DNA of 64,000 nt, taken from NCBI RefSeq assembly GCF_009497775.1, contig NZ_CP031012.1, forward strand, positions 1,240,001 through 1,304,000, written 5' to 3'. The stretch is from Alcaligenes faecalis (GTDB lineage: Bacteria > Pseudomonadota > Gammaproteobacteria > Burkholderiales > Burkholderiaceae_B). Shown here in pieces: positions 1 through 9,382 of the stretch (position 1 is the stretch's first letter; each line of letters begins with the position of its first letter). The notes under the pieces are model-generated. The model made no database searches. It was given only the letters and a program-made list of their open reading frames with translations, and was not told where the DNA came from. Position numbers and translations under genes: made by a program.

Positions 1-2
1 CG

Positions 3-458
3 GTATTTGTGATGGCCATTGCCCTGTATTATTTCGACCAGAGTTTGGGCTTTTCCCGACGCCGCCGTCGCAGTGACAAGCCGCGTCCGGACCCGGGGTC
101 GTTTGGTCAGCTGTGGTATATCGCGGTAGGCATGATGGCCGGTTTGGCCGGGGGCATATTTGGTGTGGGCGGCGCGGTGCTGGTGGTGCCATTCCTGACC
201 AGTCGTATGGGCTATAGCCAGACCGGCGCACAAGGTTTGGCGCTGTCCATGATTATTCCCGGTACCCTGGTCGCCTTGGCGACGTATGCGTTTCATGGTC
301 AGGCCACCTGGCAGGTTGGAATACCGATGGCCATGGGCAGCCTGCTGCTGGTGCCTTTTGGTGTGCGTCTGGCCTACCGTCTGCCCGAGAATCGTCTGAA
401 GTTTATTTTTGCCTGCATGCTGGTACTGATCATGGCCCTGTTGCTGGCCCGTGCCTGA
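3..458 (+). CDS. TauE/SafE (TSUP) family membrane permease, C-terminal part
   Basis: The reading frame is open to the left edge of the window, so this is the 3' part of a gene; about 150 residues remain of a family that is usually near 250. Four hydrophobic segments can be seen. A glycine-rich stretch, GLAGGIFGVGGAVLVVP, is the typical second-half signature of TauE/SafE permeases, which move sulfite, sulfoacetate or other small organic anions across the inner membrane. The GTG-ATG at 9-14 is in frame but internal, because upstream codons are also open. kdkA starts 9 bp after the stop, so the two may be cotranscribed. The substrate cannot be inferred from this part. Confidence 0.85.
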   Translation, partial: VFVMAIALYYFDQSLGFSRRRRRSDKPRPDPGSFGQLWYIAVGMMAGLAGGIFGVGGAVLVVPFLTSRMGYSQTGAQGLALSMIIPGTLVALATYAFHGQATWQVGIPMAMGSLLLVPFGVRLAYRLPENRLKFIFACMLVLIMALLLARA

Positions 459-467
459 GGAGCTGCC

Positions 468-1187
468 GTGAGCGCCCAATCCGAAACTGTCTATTCCTTG
501 CCCGGTGGCGGTACCTTGTTGGCACCGGAGCTGGCCAATCAGCTGGATCTGGAACCCGAAGCCTTGCAGCACTGGTTCGAGGCCGCTTCCTACGGCGACC
601 AGGCCAGCAAGGTCGGGCAGGGTGGTCGTCAGGCTGCCTGGTTTGTGAACGGGCCTTTTGGTCAGGCGGTGCTGCGTCACTACCGTCGTGGTGGTCTGGT
701 GGCTCGCTTCAATCAGTCCAGCTACTTGTGGCAAGGTGCCTCCCGGACTCGCAGCTGGCGAGAATTTCAGGTGATGTCTTATTTGCACAACAAGGGTTTG
801 GCCGTCCCCAAAGTGCTGGCGGGCGCGTGGTGGCAGCAGGGTTTTTGGTACCATGCGGCCCTGATAAGCCAGCGGGTGCCCGATGTGCAGCCTTTGACTC
901 TGTGCCTGGACCGCGCCTCCCCCGAAGCGGTGGCGCACGAGATTGTCCGCATGCACCAATTCGAGGTTTGGCACGCTGACCTTAACGCCTACAATATTTT
1001 GCTGGATGCGAATGACAAAGTCTGGCTGATCGATTTTGACCGTGCACGACAGGGGCCAGTCAGCCCCGCCCAGGCGCTGGGTAATGTGCAACGCCTCAGA
1101 CGATCTTTGCTCAAAGTGTGTGGGCCGCGTGGCGATATGTGGTGGCAGCAGATGTTTTCTGCTTACCGCCACGAAACGCAGCGTTAA
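468..1187 (+). CDS. kdkA: 3-deoxy-D-manno-octulosonic acid (Kdo) kinase
   Basis: KdkA phosphorylates the 4-position of Kdo in the inner core of lipid A-Kdo on the cytoplasmic face of the inner membrane. The 239-residue length is normal for the family. It has a protein-kinase-like fold with the catalytic loop HADLN (169-173) followed by NILL, and the metal-binding IDFD motif (188-191). The start is a GTG preceded by GAGGAG. This single-kinase LPS core fits the other envelope-sugar genes at 18-26 kb. An earlier start is unlikely because the preceding gene ends 9 bp upstream. Confidence 0.93.
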   Translation: MSAQSETVYSLPGGGTLLAPELANQLDLEPEALQHWFEAASYGDQASKVGQGGRQAAWFVNGPFGQAVLRHYRRGGLVARFNQSSYLWQGASRTRSWREFQVMSYLHNKGLAVPKVLAGAWWQQGFWYHAALISQRVPDVQPLTLCLDRASPEAVAHEIVRMHQFEVWHADLNAYNILLDANDKVWLIDFDRARQGPVSPAQALGNVQRLRRSLLKVCGPRGDMWWQQMFSAYRHETQR

Positions 1188-1264
1188 TTACGACTACGGG
1201 CTTTAAAAAAGCTTTATCATCTCGCCTTTTGGGTTTTTCGCTTTCGATAGGAAGGGGACTCGTG

Positions 1265-2371
1265 ATGTCTTTTGGGATGAACACACCACAGGTACTCGCC
1301 GGCCTGCTGGCCGCTGCTGCCATCATGCCTGTTGCACAGGCACAAAATCAGGTTGTTAACGTCTATAACTGGGCTGAATATACGGCCCCCGACACCTTGT
1401 CCGGCTTTCAGAAAGCCACGGGCATTACCGTGCGGTATGACGTTTACGATAATAACGACACCTTGCAAGCCAAGTTGTTGACGGGCAAGTCGGGTTACGA
1501 CGTGGTGGTTCCCTCCACGCATTACGCAGCGCGTCAGATCGAAGGCGGTTTGTTCCAGAAGCTGGATAAAAGTCAGATTCCCAACTGGTCCCATCTGGAC
1601 CCGGACATCATGGCTTTGCTCTCCGATGTGGACCCCGGCAACGAGTACCTGATTCCCTGGGGCTACGGCACCAATGGCCTGGGCTACAACGTCACCAAGG
1701 TCAAAGAGATCATGGGTGAGCAGGTGGATCTGGGCAACTGGGACATGCTGTTCAAACCTGAAAATGCCGAGAAGCTGAAAGGCTGTGGCATTTCCATCCT
1801 GGACGAAGCCGCCCAGGTATTCCCGGCCGTGCTGCACTACATTGGCAAAGATCCCAACAGCAGCAACGAAGCCGACTACCGCGAGGCTCTGGACCTGCTC
1901 AAGCAGATCCGTCCTTACGTGCGTCAGTTCAGCTCCTCCGGTTATATCGACGAGCTGGCTGCGGGTGATCTGTGCATGGTCTACGGTTTCTCCGGCGACG
2001 TGATGATCTCGGCCGACCGTGCGCGTCAGGCGAAAAAGCCTTACGCCATCGACTACTACATTCCGCAAGGCGGGGCGCCAGTCTGGTTTGACACCATGGC
2101 CATCCCCAAGAGCGCGAACAATGTGAAAGAGGCCCACGCCTTTATCAACTACATTGAAACGCCGGAAGTCCATGCTGCCATTACCAACACCATGTTCTAC
2201 CCGAACGCCAATAAGGATGCGCGTGAGTTCGTGGTCAAGGAAGTGGCCGATAACCCCATGATTTACCCTTCGGCCGAAGTCTCCAAGACTTTGTTCGTCA
2301 TCAAACCACAGCCATTGAAGGTGCAGCGTCTGCAAACGCGCCTGTGGGCTGAACTCAAGTCTGGACGTTAA
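1265..2371 (+). CDS. potF: Putrescine/polyamine ABC transporter, periplasmic binding protein
   Basis: This binds a polyamine (probably putrescine) in the periplasm and delivers it to the PotGHI importer. The N-terminus has a Sec signal peptide (hydrophobic stretch ending AQA, about residues 8-24) and the mature protein begins with VVNVYNWAEY, the hallmark of PotD/PotF. About 368 residues is the normal size. The open frame extends back to 1118, but the ATG at 1265 follows AGGAAGGGG and gives a standard signal peptide; the GTG at 1262 and ATG at 1277 are alternatives. It is the first gene of a four-gene transport operon: potG begins 6 bp after its stop. Confidence 0.93.
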   Translation: MSFGMNTPQVLAGLLAAAAIMPVAQAQNQVVNVYNWAEYTAPDTLSGFQKATGITVRYDVYDNNDTLQAKLLTGKSGYDVVVPSTHYAARQIEGGLFQKLDKSQIPNWSHLDPDIMALLSDVDPGNEYLIPWGYGTNGLGYNVTKVKEIMGEQVDLGNWDMLFKPENAEKLKGCGISILDEAAQVFPAVLHYIGKDPNSSNEADYREALDLLKQIRPYVRQFSSSGYIDELAAGDLCMVYGFSGDVMISADRARQAKKPYAIDYYIPQGGAPVWFDTMAIPKSANNVKEAHAFINYIETPEVHAAITNTMFYPNANKDAREFVVKEVADNPMIYPSAEVSKTLFVIKPQPLKVQRLQTRLWAELKSGR

Positions 2372-2377
2372 GGCATC

Positions 2378-3508
2378 ATGCAAGATATCCGTACCGGAAC
2401 CTCGCCCTGGATGGATGGCGAGGATGCTTTCGTGCGTGTGGACGAAGTCGTCAAGATTTTTGGCGACACAGTGGCCGTCCAGTCCGTAAGTCTGGACGTC
2501 GCCCGTCACGAAATTTTTGCACTGCTGGGCAGCTCGGGTTGTGGCAAGTCCACCTTGCTGCGCATGCTGGCAGGGTTCGAGGAACCGACTTCCGGTCGGA
2601 TTTATCTGGACAACGAGGACATTACCGACCTGCCGCCTTACCGGCGGCCGGTCAATATGATGTTCCAGTCCTATGCACTGTTCCCGCACATGTCGGTCGA
2701 GGCTAATGTGGCTTTCGGCTTGAAGCAGGAAGGCGTGCCCCGCAACGAAATTCACGAGCGCGTGTTTGAAGCGCTGGATCTGGTGCAGATGGCCGGTTTT
2801 TCGCGCCGCAAGCCCAGCCAGTTGTCGGGCGGCCAGCAACAACGTGTGGCCCTGGCGCGTAGTCTGGTCAAACGTCCCAAGCTGCTCTTGCTGGACGAAC
2901 CCATGTCCGCCCTGGACAAGCAGATTCGTCAGAAAACCCAGATTGAGCTGGTCAAGATTCTGGAGCGCGTTGGGGTGACCTGCATCATGGTGACCCACGA
3001 CCAGGAAGAAGCCATGACCATGGCCAGCCGACTGGCCGTGATGTCTGACGGGCAGATCATCCAGTCCGGTACGCCTTACGATGTGTACTCCTTCCCGAAC
3101 TCGCGCTTTGTAGCGGGTTTTATCGGTTCTACCAATCTGTTCACCGGCGTGGTGACGGTGGACGAGCCCGATCACGTTCATATCGAGTGCGAAGAATTAA
3201 ACCGCCCCTTGTATGTCAGCCACGGGATCAGCGAACCGCTGGGCATGGACGTGTATGTGTCCATCCGTCCCGAGCAGATCAAGGTGAGCCGTGAATTGCC
3301 TTCCGAAGACACCAACTGGGGCCACGGCATTGTGACCCACGTGTCCTGGATGGGCAGCTACACCCGTTACCAGATTCGTCTGGATGCGGGCATGCTGATC
3401 GAAGCGCAAATGCCTAGCGGCACCTTGGCCCAGCCAGATGCTCCCGGCGTGGACGAAGAAGTCTACGTGTCCTGGTCCGACGACAGCGCAACGGTACTGA
3501 GCACATGA
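2378..3508 (+). CDS. potG: Putrescine ABC transporter, ATP-binding subunit
   Basis: ATPase of the polyamine importer. The 376 residues match PotG (about 377). Visible are Walker A GSSGCGKST (51-59), Q-loop FQSYALFPHMS, the ABC signature LSGGQQQRVALARS (from 149), Walker B LLLLDEPMSALD (169-180), the H-loop MVTHDQEEA, and a C-terminal TOBE-type domain beginning near residue 290. It sits between the binding protein and two permeases. Its TGA overlaps the potH ATG by 4 bp, so translation is probably coupled. Confidence 0.95.
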   Translation: MQDIRTGTSPWMDGEDAFVRVDEVVKIFGDTVAVQSVSLDVARHEIFALLGSSGCGKSTLLRMLAGFEEPTSGRIYLDNEDITDLPPYRRPVNMMFQSYALFPHMSVEANVAFGLKQEGVPRNEIHERVFEALDLVQMAGFSRRKPSQLSGGQQQRVALARSLVKRPKLLLLDEPMSALDKQIRQKTQIELVKILERVGVTCIMVTHDQEEAMTMASRLAVMSDGQIIQSGTPYDVYSFPNSRFVAGFIGSTNLFTGVVTVDEPDHVHIECEELNRPLYVSHGISEPLGMDVYVSIRPEQIKVSRELPSEDTNWGHGIVTHVSWMGSYTRYQIRLDAGMLIEAQMPSGTLAQPDAPGVDEEVYVSWSDDSATVLST

Positions 3509-4425
3509 AGAACCTGTCCTGGCGCAAACTGCTGCCCACCAGTCGCACACTGGTGGTCGCACCCACATTCCTGTGGATGATCCTGTTTCTGCTGGTGCCG
3601 TTTTTGCTCGTGCTCAAGATCAGTTTTGCCGATCTTGATTTCGGGGTGCCGCCGTATACGCCCTTGGCCCAGTTCGCCGAGGAAAGCATTTCCTTTGTCC
3701 TGAACCTGCGCGGCTATATCCTGCTGTTCAGCGACAATCTGTATTTGGCCACCTACGTCAGTTCGCTGAAGATGGCCGCCGTCACCACGATCTTTTGTAT
3801 CCTGATCGGCTACCCGGTGGCTTACTACATCGCGCGTTCCTCTCCGGCCGTGCGCAGCCTGCTGTTGCTGGCGGTGATCCTGCCGTTCTGGACCTCCATG
3901 CTGCTGCGCGTCTATGCCTGGGTAGGCATTTTGCGTGGCGACGGCCTGCTCAATCAGGTCTTGCTGTGGATAGGCATTATTGATGCGCCGCTGGAAATCT
4001 ATCGCACCGATCTGGCCGTCTATATCGGTTTGATCTACGCCTATCTGCCGTTTTTCATCCTGCCGCTGTACGCCAATCTGGTGAAGCTGGATATGCGCAT
4101 GCTGGAAGCCGCTTACGATCTGGGCGCTCGCCCTTGGTCGGCCTTCTGGCACATCACTTTGCCCATGTCCATGTCCGGCGTGATTGCCGGTGCCATGCTG
4201 GTATTTATCCCGGCTGTGGGCGAGTACGTGATTCCGGAAATGCTGGGCGGGGCCGATACCCTGATGATGGGCCGCGTCATGTGGACCGAGTTCTTCAATA
4301 ACGCAGACTGGCCCATGGCCGCTGCCGTGACCTGCGTGATGGTCTTGCTGCTGATCATTCCTTTGATTTTCTTCCAGTACAGCCAGATGCGACAAATGGA
4401 AGCGCAACGGGGAGGCCGCTCATGA
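3505..4425 (+). CDS. potH: Putrescine ABC transporter, permease subunit 1
   Basis: Inner-membrane permease of 306 residues with six hydrophobic helices. It carries the cytoplasmic EAA loop near residues 196-215 (EAAYDLGARPWSAFWHITLP), which docks to the ATPase. The N-terminal helix follows a short basic segment (KNLSWRKLLPTSR). The start codon overlaps the potG stop (ATGA), and its own stop overlaps the potI start in the same way, so the whole cassette is translationally coupled. Substrate assignment rests on the PotF-like binding protein in the same operon. Confidence 0.94.
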   Translation: MKNLSWRKLLPTSRTLVVAPTFLWMILFLLVPFLLVLKISFADLDFGVPPYTPLAQFAEESISFVLNLRGYILLFSDNLYLATYVSSLKMAAVTTIFCILIGYPVAYYIARSSPAVRSLLLLAVILPFWTSMLLRVYAWVGILRGDGLLNQVLLWIGIIDAPLEIYRTDLAVYIGLIYAYLPFFILPLYANLVKLDMRMLEAAYDLGARPWSAFWHITLPMSMSGVIAGAMLVFIPAVGEYVIPEMLGGADTLMMGRVMWTEFFNNADWPMAAAVTCVMVLLLIIPLIFFQYSQMRQMEAQRGGRS

Positions 4426-5228
4426 CCAAGCCTAATCCCTGGTTGCGTGCCATCGTCCTGACGCTGGGTTTTGGTTTTCTGTACATCCCCATTCTGTTCC
4501 TGATCGTCTTTTCATTTAATGAATCGGCCATCATGACGTCCTGGTCGGGTTTTTCTTTCCGCTGGTACGAGTCTCTGTTTCAGGACAAGGCTTTGCTGAG
4601 CGCCGCCAAGCTGTCTTTCCTGATTGCCGTGCTGACGGCCACCATGGCCACCATCCTGGGCACCTGGGCCGCTTATGTGCTGGCCCGTATGGGACGCTTC
4701 AAGGGTTTTGCTCTGTACATTGGTTTGGTCAGCGCACCGCTGGTCATCCCGGAAGTGGTGCTGGGTATCTCCCTGCTGCTGATGTTTGTGGAGCTGAACT
4801 CCCTGTTTGGCTGGCCGGAACAGAACGGTATTTTCACCATCTGGATTGGGCACGTGGTGTTGTGTACTGCTTACGCGACCGTGATTCTGCAATCGCGCAT
4901 GCGTGAGCTGGATCGCTCTCAGGAAGAGGCGGCTCTGGATTTGGGTGCCACTCCCTTGAAGGCGTTTTTTCAGGTAGTCCTGCCCTCGATCGTGCCTGCC
5001 CTGATGGCCGCCTGGTTGCTGGCCTTTACCCTGTCGCTGGACGATGTGGTGATTGCCTCTTTCCTGTCCGGTCCGGGCTTTACCACCTTGCCGGTGGAAG
5101 TGTTTTCGCGCGTACGCTTGGGCCTCAAGCCCGAGATCAACGCTTTGGCGACGCTGCTGATTTTGGTGATTGGTATTTTTGTTGTGGTCGCCAGTCGCTT
5201 GCAGGTACGCCGCGAGCGTCGCGCCTGA
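4422..5228 (+). CDS. potI: Putrescine ABC transporter, permease subunit 2
   Basis: Second permease half of the polyamine importer, 268 residues with six predicted helices. An EAA loop is visible (EEAALDLGATPLKAFFQVVLP), followed by the family-typical segment SLDDVVIASFLSGPGFTTLP. It overlaps potH by 4 bp. The small thioredoxin-fold protein that follows starts 18 bp after the stop, and a terminator lies beyond that gene. Confidence 0.94.
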   Translation: MTKPNPWLRAIVLTLGFGFLYIPILFLIVFSFNESAIMTSWSGFSFRWYESLFQDKALLSAAKLSFLIAVLTATMATILGTWAAYVLARMGRFKGFALYIGLVSAPLVIPEVVLGISLLLMFVELNSLFGWPEQNGIFTIWIGHVVLCTAYATVILQSRMRELDRSQEEAALDLGATPLKAFFQVVLPSIVPALMAAWLLAFTLSLDDVVIASFLSGPGFTTLPVEVFSRVRLGLKPEINALATLLILVIGIFVVVASRLQVRRERRA

Positions 5229-5246
5229 TTGATAAGGAGTTTTGCC

Positions 5247-5600
5247 GTGTTCACGATGTATGGTTTGAAAAATTGCAGCACCTGCCAAAAGGCGATGGCC
5301 TGGTTTGAGCAAAACGGTCTGCCTTTGAACTTTGTGGATTACCGCGAACATCCCTTGGAAGCGGCCCGCTTGCAACAATGGGCGCAGGAGCTGGGCGGCT
5401 GGCCCAAGCTGGTCAACCGTGCTTCCATGACCTGGCGTAATCTGCCTGCGGAACGTAAAGAGCCGCAGGACGACGCCCAATGGCTGGCCTTGATTGCCGA
5501 GTTTCCGGCGCTGGTGCGCCGCCCCTTGCTGATTACGCCCGAGGGCGAGGTCAGCGTGGGTTTCAACGAAGGCAAATTTGCCGCTCGTTTTCTTAAGTAA
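5247..5600 (+). CDS. ArsC/Spx-family thioredoxin-fold reductase (YffB-like)
   Basis: A small cytoplasmic protein of 117 residues in the ArsC/Spx superfamily. The N-terminal [13 protein letters not shown] contains a CxxC pair, as in YffB/Spx-type proteins, rather than the single-Cys loop of classical arsenate reductase. The C-terminal [18 protein letters not shown] is the conserved family region. The GTG at 5247 is chosen because AAGGAG lies 8 bases upstream; a TTG further upstream (5229) has no ribosome site. It is the last gene of the potFGHI transcript before a terminator. Glutathione-dependent reductase activity is known only for relatives; the real substrate is unknown. Confidence 0.82.
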   Translation: MFTMYGLKNCSTCQKAMAWFEQNGLPLNFVDYREHPLEAARLQQWAQELGGWPKLVNRASMTWRNLPAERKEPQDDAQWLALIAEFPALVRRPLLITPEGEVSVGFNEGKFAARFLK

Positions 5601-5604
5601 ACCA

Positions 5605-5630
5605 AGGGGGGCCAAGCCCCCCGATTTTTA
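5605..5630 (+). terminator. Rho-independent terminator after the pot operon
   Basis: Six G's (5606-5611), a five-base loop, six C's (5617-5622), then GATTTTTA. It ends the potFGHI-yffB-like transcript just before rpiA. Confidence 0.85.
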
Positions 5631-5638
5631 TATCTGCC

Positions 5639-6322
5639 ATGTACACACAATCCGAACTCAAACAACAGGTGGCCCAGGCCGCAGTTGACTACGTCCTTCC
5701 TTTCCTGACCCCTGATTCCATTCTGGGTGTGGGTACGGGTTCTACGGTTGATCTGTTTATTGACGCCCTGGCGGCACACAAGCATGCCTTCAAGGCTGCT
5801 GCTTCCAGTTCGGAGCGTTCTACCGCTCGCCTGCAAAGTCTGGGTATTGCCGTGCAAGACCTGAACACCATCGAACGTATGGACTGGTATGTGGATGGTG
5901 CGGACGAAATCGACGCTGGTCTGAATATGACCAAAGGTGGGGGCGGTGCACTGACCCGCGAGAAAATCGTGGCCTCGGTCTCGGACAAGTTCCTGTGTAT
6001 TGTGGACGACTCCAAGCTGGTGGATCGTCTGGGCGCCTTCCCCTTGCCGGTGGAAGTGATCCCCATGGCCAAGAATGCCGTGGCTCGCCAATTGCGTGCC
6101 TTGGGCGGTAATCCCGTCGAGCGTACGGGCTTTGTGACCGATAACGGTGGCCTGATTCTGGACGTGTCCGGTTTGTCGATTGCCGACCCGGCGGCTCTGG
6201 AAGCCCAGATCAACAATATGCCCGGTGTGGTGTGCTGTGGCCTGTTCGCGATTGCTCCAGCCAGCGTGGCCTTGATTGCCGGTCAACAGGGTGTGCGTAC
6301 CCTGTCTGGCGACGGTTTCTGA
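5639..6322 (+). CDS. rpiA: Ribose-5-phosphate isomerase A
   Basis: Interconverts ribose-5-phosphate and ribulose-5-phosphate in the pentose phosphate pathway. The 227-residue length is normal. Active-site signatures are intact: GTGST (32-36), DGADE (86-90) and [11 protein letters not shown] (99-109), which carries the catalytic glutamate. The gene sits alone between a terminator and phoU. The start ATG lacks a strong Shine-Dalgarno sequence, but the protein begins as expected for the family. Confidence 0.96.
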   Translation: MYTQSELKQQVAQAAVDYVLPFLTPDSILGVGTGSTVDLFIDALAAHKHAFKAAASSSERSTARLQSLGIAVQDLNTIERMDWYVDGADEIDAGLNMTKGGGGALTREKIVASVSDKFLCIVDDSKLVDRLGAFPLPVEVIPMAKNAVARQLRALGGNPVERTGFVTDNGGLILDVSGLSIADPAALEAQINNMPGVVCCGLFAIAPASVALIAGQQGVRTLSGDGF

Positions 6323-6409
6323 ATTTTAATGTCTCTGTCATAATCGGTGCTTAATCTATGCACGGATTAAGCGCTGGCGCGAGCCATTTTGCTGTTACAG
6401 AAGGCCACT

Positions 6410-7144
6410 ATGAACGAACATACCAATAAGCAGTTTCACTCCGATCTGGAGGCCACCCGTTCGCTGTTTTTGCAGATGGGCGGTATTGTCGAATCGATGG
6501 TACGGAGTGCGACCGAAGCCCTGCAATCAGGGGATATGTCGCTGGTCGATCAGGTTCGCGAGCGTGAAAAAGAAATCAACCGCCTGGAGGTGGAGATTGA
6601 CGAGCGCATCACCAACCTGATCGCCCGTAATCAACCCACCGCCATTGACCTGCGCATGTTGCTGTCCATCTCCAAAATGCTGACCGATATGGAACGCTGC
6701 GGGGACGAGGCCGAGCGCATTGCCAAGATGGCTCGCCGTCTGCACGAAGGCACCGCTGGCTACGAGCCTGTGGTGGAGCTGCGTCACATGAGCTCCTCGG
6801 TCGCTGGCATGATCAACGATGTGCTGGACGCCTTTGCGCGCCAGGACGCCGTGCACGCGGCACAGATTGTGCGCAGCGACAAGGAAGTGGATCGTGAATG
6901 GAAGGGTTCGCTGCGTCACATCATCACTTACATGATTGAAGACCCACGCACGATCTCGCATTCCATTGACCTGATCTTTATCGCCCGTGCGCTGGAGCGC
7001 ATTGGTGACCACGCCAAGAACATGGCTGAACGCGTGATCTACATGGTGCGTGGTGACGATGTACGCCACACCGGTGTGAAGAACACCGAACGTACTGCAC
7101 GTGGTGAGCCTTTGCCCGAGCCGGAATCCGACGATAAAGTCTGA
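6410..7144 (+). CDS. phoU: Phosphate signalling/uptake regulator PhoU
   Basis: PhoU couples the Pst phosphate importer to the PhoR/PhoB two-component system and represses the Pho response when phosphate is plentiful. The 244-residue all-helical protein has the two repeated PhoU half-domains with acidic metal-binding motifs: ERCGDEAERIAKMA in the first half and ERIGDHAKNMAER in the second. The ATG at 6410 follows AGAAGG and is preferred over an in-frame TTG at 6389. No pst genes lie next to it in this window, so here it is separated from the transporter. Confidence 0.94.
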   Translation: MNEHTNKQFHSDLEATRSLFLQMGGIVESMVRSATEALQSGDMSLVDQVREREKEINRLEVEIDERITNLIARNQPTAIDLRMLLSISKMLTDMERCGDEAERIAKMARRLHEGTAGYEPVVELRHMSSSVAGMINDVLDAFARQDAVHAAQIVRSDKEVDREWKGSLRHIITYMIEDPRTISHSIDLIFIARALERIGDHAKNMAERVIYMVRGDDVRHTGVKNTERTARGEPLPEPESDDKV

Positions 7145-7165
7145 TTCCGATCCAGGCCTTCTTGC

Positions 7166-7208
7166 TTCAAGCCTTGCATGGTTTCATGCAGGGCTTGTTT
7201 GCTTTTGG
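7166..7208 (+). terminator. Terminator after phoU
   Basis: Stem CAAGCCTTGCATG (7168-7180) pairs with CATGCAGGGCTTG (7185-7197) around a four-base loop. The T-rich run TTTGCTTTTG follows. Confidence 0.75.
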
Positions 7209-7255
7209 GGCGATGAAAACGTAGCAGCTCTTTGATTGACGGGCAGGACCAGGTA

Positions 7256-8542
7256 TCAGAAGCCGAAGCCATAGCCTTGCAGTGCTTGCCCAGGGTAGAA
7301 CTGGGTGCGGACGACGACCGCATCGTGCACCGTAATGGCTGCAGGCGAATCCAGCCAGGGCGGCGTCAGTGTGGGCATGGCCAGTAAAAAACCTTGTACG
7401 CCGTGCGCGCCAGATTGGCGAACGAACTCCAGATCAGCCTCGTCCTCCACGCCTTCAATCACCACATACGGGCAGTAATCGGCACAGACATTCACCAGGT
7501 TGCGTAGCAAGTGCGCAGGCTGTCCGGGGCTGCGTGCCCGTAGCAAAATAGAGCGGTCAATCTTGATGATGTCGGCATGCGTCTGCGCCAGAAAGGCCAG
7601 GGTGCTATTGCCCGAGCCCGTATCATCCAGGGCAATCCGTACGCCCAGATTTTGTAGCTGGGCAATCAGCCGGAGCGCTGTTGGTTTGTGCGCAATCGTA
7701 CCGGTTTCCGTGACTTCCAGAATCAGACGTTGGGCCACATCGGGACGGCTATCCAGATAGCTGAACAGGTCTTGCCACCACAAATCATCCTGCAAGGAAC
7801 CGGCAGACAAATTGGCCCCCAGGCACAGAGTGGGCTTGGTGCTCAAGAGCTCAACCACACTTCCCAAGACGCTGCGATCCAGGCGGGAAATCAGTCCCAG
7901 TCGCTCCAGGGCGGCAATGGCCTCGGGCAAGGCATAGTCGGCCCCGCTGGGGTGGCGAATCAGTGCTTCTTCATAAAAGTCTTTGTTCTTGTGCTTGTCA
8001 CCCAGGTGATAGAGCGGCTGAAAGGCCAGGGCCAGCAGACCGTTTTGCAAATCGTCCAGCATGCGGACCGCCAGGCACATATCGTCCCGGTAGGTCTTGG
8101 CCCAAACCTTGTGCCAGGAGGCCAGTGTCGCCGGATGGTTGTGAGAGCAGGGGTTGGGGGCCGGAGGGTGAAGCAGGTCCGTGTCGTATTGACGGCTGTC
8201 GTAGTGGTAAGCCATCTGGGTATGCAGATAGATACGGTGTTCATCCTGGGCGATGGGGTCGCACTCCAGCGCTGCGCCCAGCAATTGGGCCAAGGCATTG
8301 GGGTGGGTGCGCTGAAAGCGATTCTGTTTGCCCAAGTGCTTCAAGGCAATCAGGACAAAATCCCCCTGGATAAAGATCTCGTCTGCGCTTAGCCCGCAGT
8401 CCAGCAGCCTTTGTTGCACCGTATTGAGCACAAAAGCATGAAACTCGGACCCATACAAAACCTGTAAATAACTGAGATTGACCAGCCACAGGCGTAAGTG
8501 GGTCGAGTACTGATCAATCTCGGGTAGGTCTAGGCGGCACAT
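7256..8542 (-). CDS. EAL-domain cyclic-di-GMP phosphodiesterase
   Basis: A soluble 428-residue protein. About 165 N-terminal residues of unknown type (no GGDEF motif) precede a C-terminal EAL domain. All residues expected of an active c-di-GMP phosphodiesterase are present: EALIR (192-196), N244 in ANLSA, E276 in EVTET, DD (306-307), K327 in KIDR, E363 in IEGVE and Q383 in GVQGF. No membrane segment or signal peptide is seen. The ATG at 8542 follows AGGAAAAG; a GTG at 8596 is in frame but has no ribosome site. It stands alone, with no partner cyclase nearby. Confidence 0.86.
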   Translation of the reverse strand: MCRLDLPEIDQYSTHLRLWLVNLSYLQVLYGSEFHAFVLNTVQQRLLDCGLSADEIFIQGDFVLIALKHLGKQNRFQRTHPNALAQLLGAALECDPIAQDEHRIYLHTQMAYHYDSRQYDTDLLHPPAPNPCSHNHPATLASWHKVWAKTYRDDMCLAVRMLDDLQNGLLALAFQPLYHLGDKHKNKDFYEEALIRHPSGADYALPEAIAALERLGLISRLDRSVLGSVVELLSTKPTLCLGANLSAGSLQDDLWWQDLFSYLDSRPDVAQRLILEVTETGTIAHKPTALRLIAQLQNLGVRIALDDTGSGNSTLAFLAQTHADIIKIDRSILLRARSPGQPAHLLRNLVNVCADYCPYVVIEGVEDEADLEFVRQSGAHGVQGFLLAMPTLTPPWLDSPAAITVHDAVVVRTQFYPGQALQGYGFGF

Positions 8543-9039
8543 GAACTTCTTTTCCTGTGGGTAAAGCAAGTAAGCGGCTGTGCTGTACAGGGACACGGTA
8601 ATGGGGGCGTGCCGGGCTGCTCAGACAGGGGCTTCGAGATAAAGCCCGTCTGGCCATTGGGTAGCTCAGCCAGTATTGGGTCGGCGTAGGGATAGACCAG
8701 GGTATGGCGGCTGCATTCTGGAAGGGCATGTCCCGACCAGCGTTATTCCTGTGTTTGTACTGCGCTTCCACCCCTTGCCTGGGCACCCCACGTGTCCATC
8801 AAGCCAGCCGTGATTTTGTGCCTTAGGAGTAGGAATAACTGTAGAAAACGCGCATTTCTTTTGATTTTTGACCAGTCGGAAACGAAAGTATCGCGATGCG
8901 TTTCATTTGTTTACGTATTCAGGGGGCTTGCTGCAAAGGTGCTGATGCTGGAGAGGGCTGGAAAAGTGCGCAGAAATAAAGAAACCCCTGAGCATGAAGG
9001 CCATGCTCAGGGGGTCAGGTGTTTGATCTGGAAGGGGGC
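8543..9039. other. Intergenic region upstream of the EAL gene
   Basis: About 430 bases without a convincing gene. Short open frames here lack ribosome sites and family resemblance. The right end holds the yggX terminator (8973-9015). The rest presumably carries the promoter of the EAL gene, but no clear -35/-10 pair stands out. Confidence 0.5.
8973..9015 (-). terminator. Terminator after yggX (minus strand)
   Basis: CCCCTGAGCATG (8985-8996) pairs with CATGCTCAGGGG (9002-9013), a perfect 12-bp stem with a five-base loop. Read on the minus strand it is followed by a TTTCTTTATTT tract. Confidence 0.85.
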
Positions 9040-9312
9040 TTAGGCGCTGGGAGCGGTAAAACCGTCGGCTTCCACGTCCTTGTCTTCAAACAGATACTGT
9101 TCCATCTGTTCTTTCAAATACGTGCGGGCACGGGCGTCAGCCAGGTTCAGACGGTTCTCGTTCACCAGACGGGTTTGCACGTCCATCCAGTTGGCCCAGG
9201 CCTGTTTGGAGATCGAGTGCCAGATCTTGGTGCCCAGCTCGCCGGGGTAGGGTGGAAACTCCAGGCCCTCGGCTTCCTGTTTCAGCTTCACACAGTGAAT
9301 CATGCGTGCCAT
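9040..9312 (-). CDS. yggX: Fe(2+)-trafficking protein YggX
   Basis: A 90-residue cytoplasmic protein implicated in protecting iron-sulfur proteins from oxidative damage. It has the family hallmarks: the N-terminal CVKL with its conserved cysteine (here after MARMIH), [27 protein letters not shown], and [12 protein letters not shown] near the end. It lies downstream of argA on the same strand, about 70 bp away, and is followed by a strong terminator. Confidence 0.94.
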   Translation of the reverse strand: MARMIHCVKLKQEAEGLEFPPYPGELGTKIWHSISKQAWANWMDVQTRLVNENRLNLADARARTYLKEQMEQYLFEDKDVEADGFTAPSA

Positions 9313-9382
9313 ATGTGTTCCTTTTCAATCAAATGCTTGGATGGGCGTATTGTACTTAGGGGCGCAGGAGGGTCAAACCGGC

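Noticed and set aside
1217..3181. 654-codon open frame on the minus strand across potF and potG
   Set aside because: It is the antisense of two well-conserved transport genes. High-GC codon bias leaves the opposite strand open. No domain is recognisable and there is no ribosome site.
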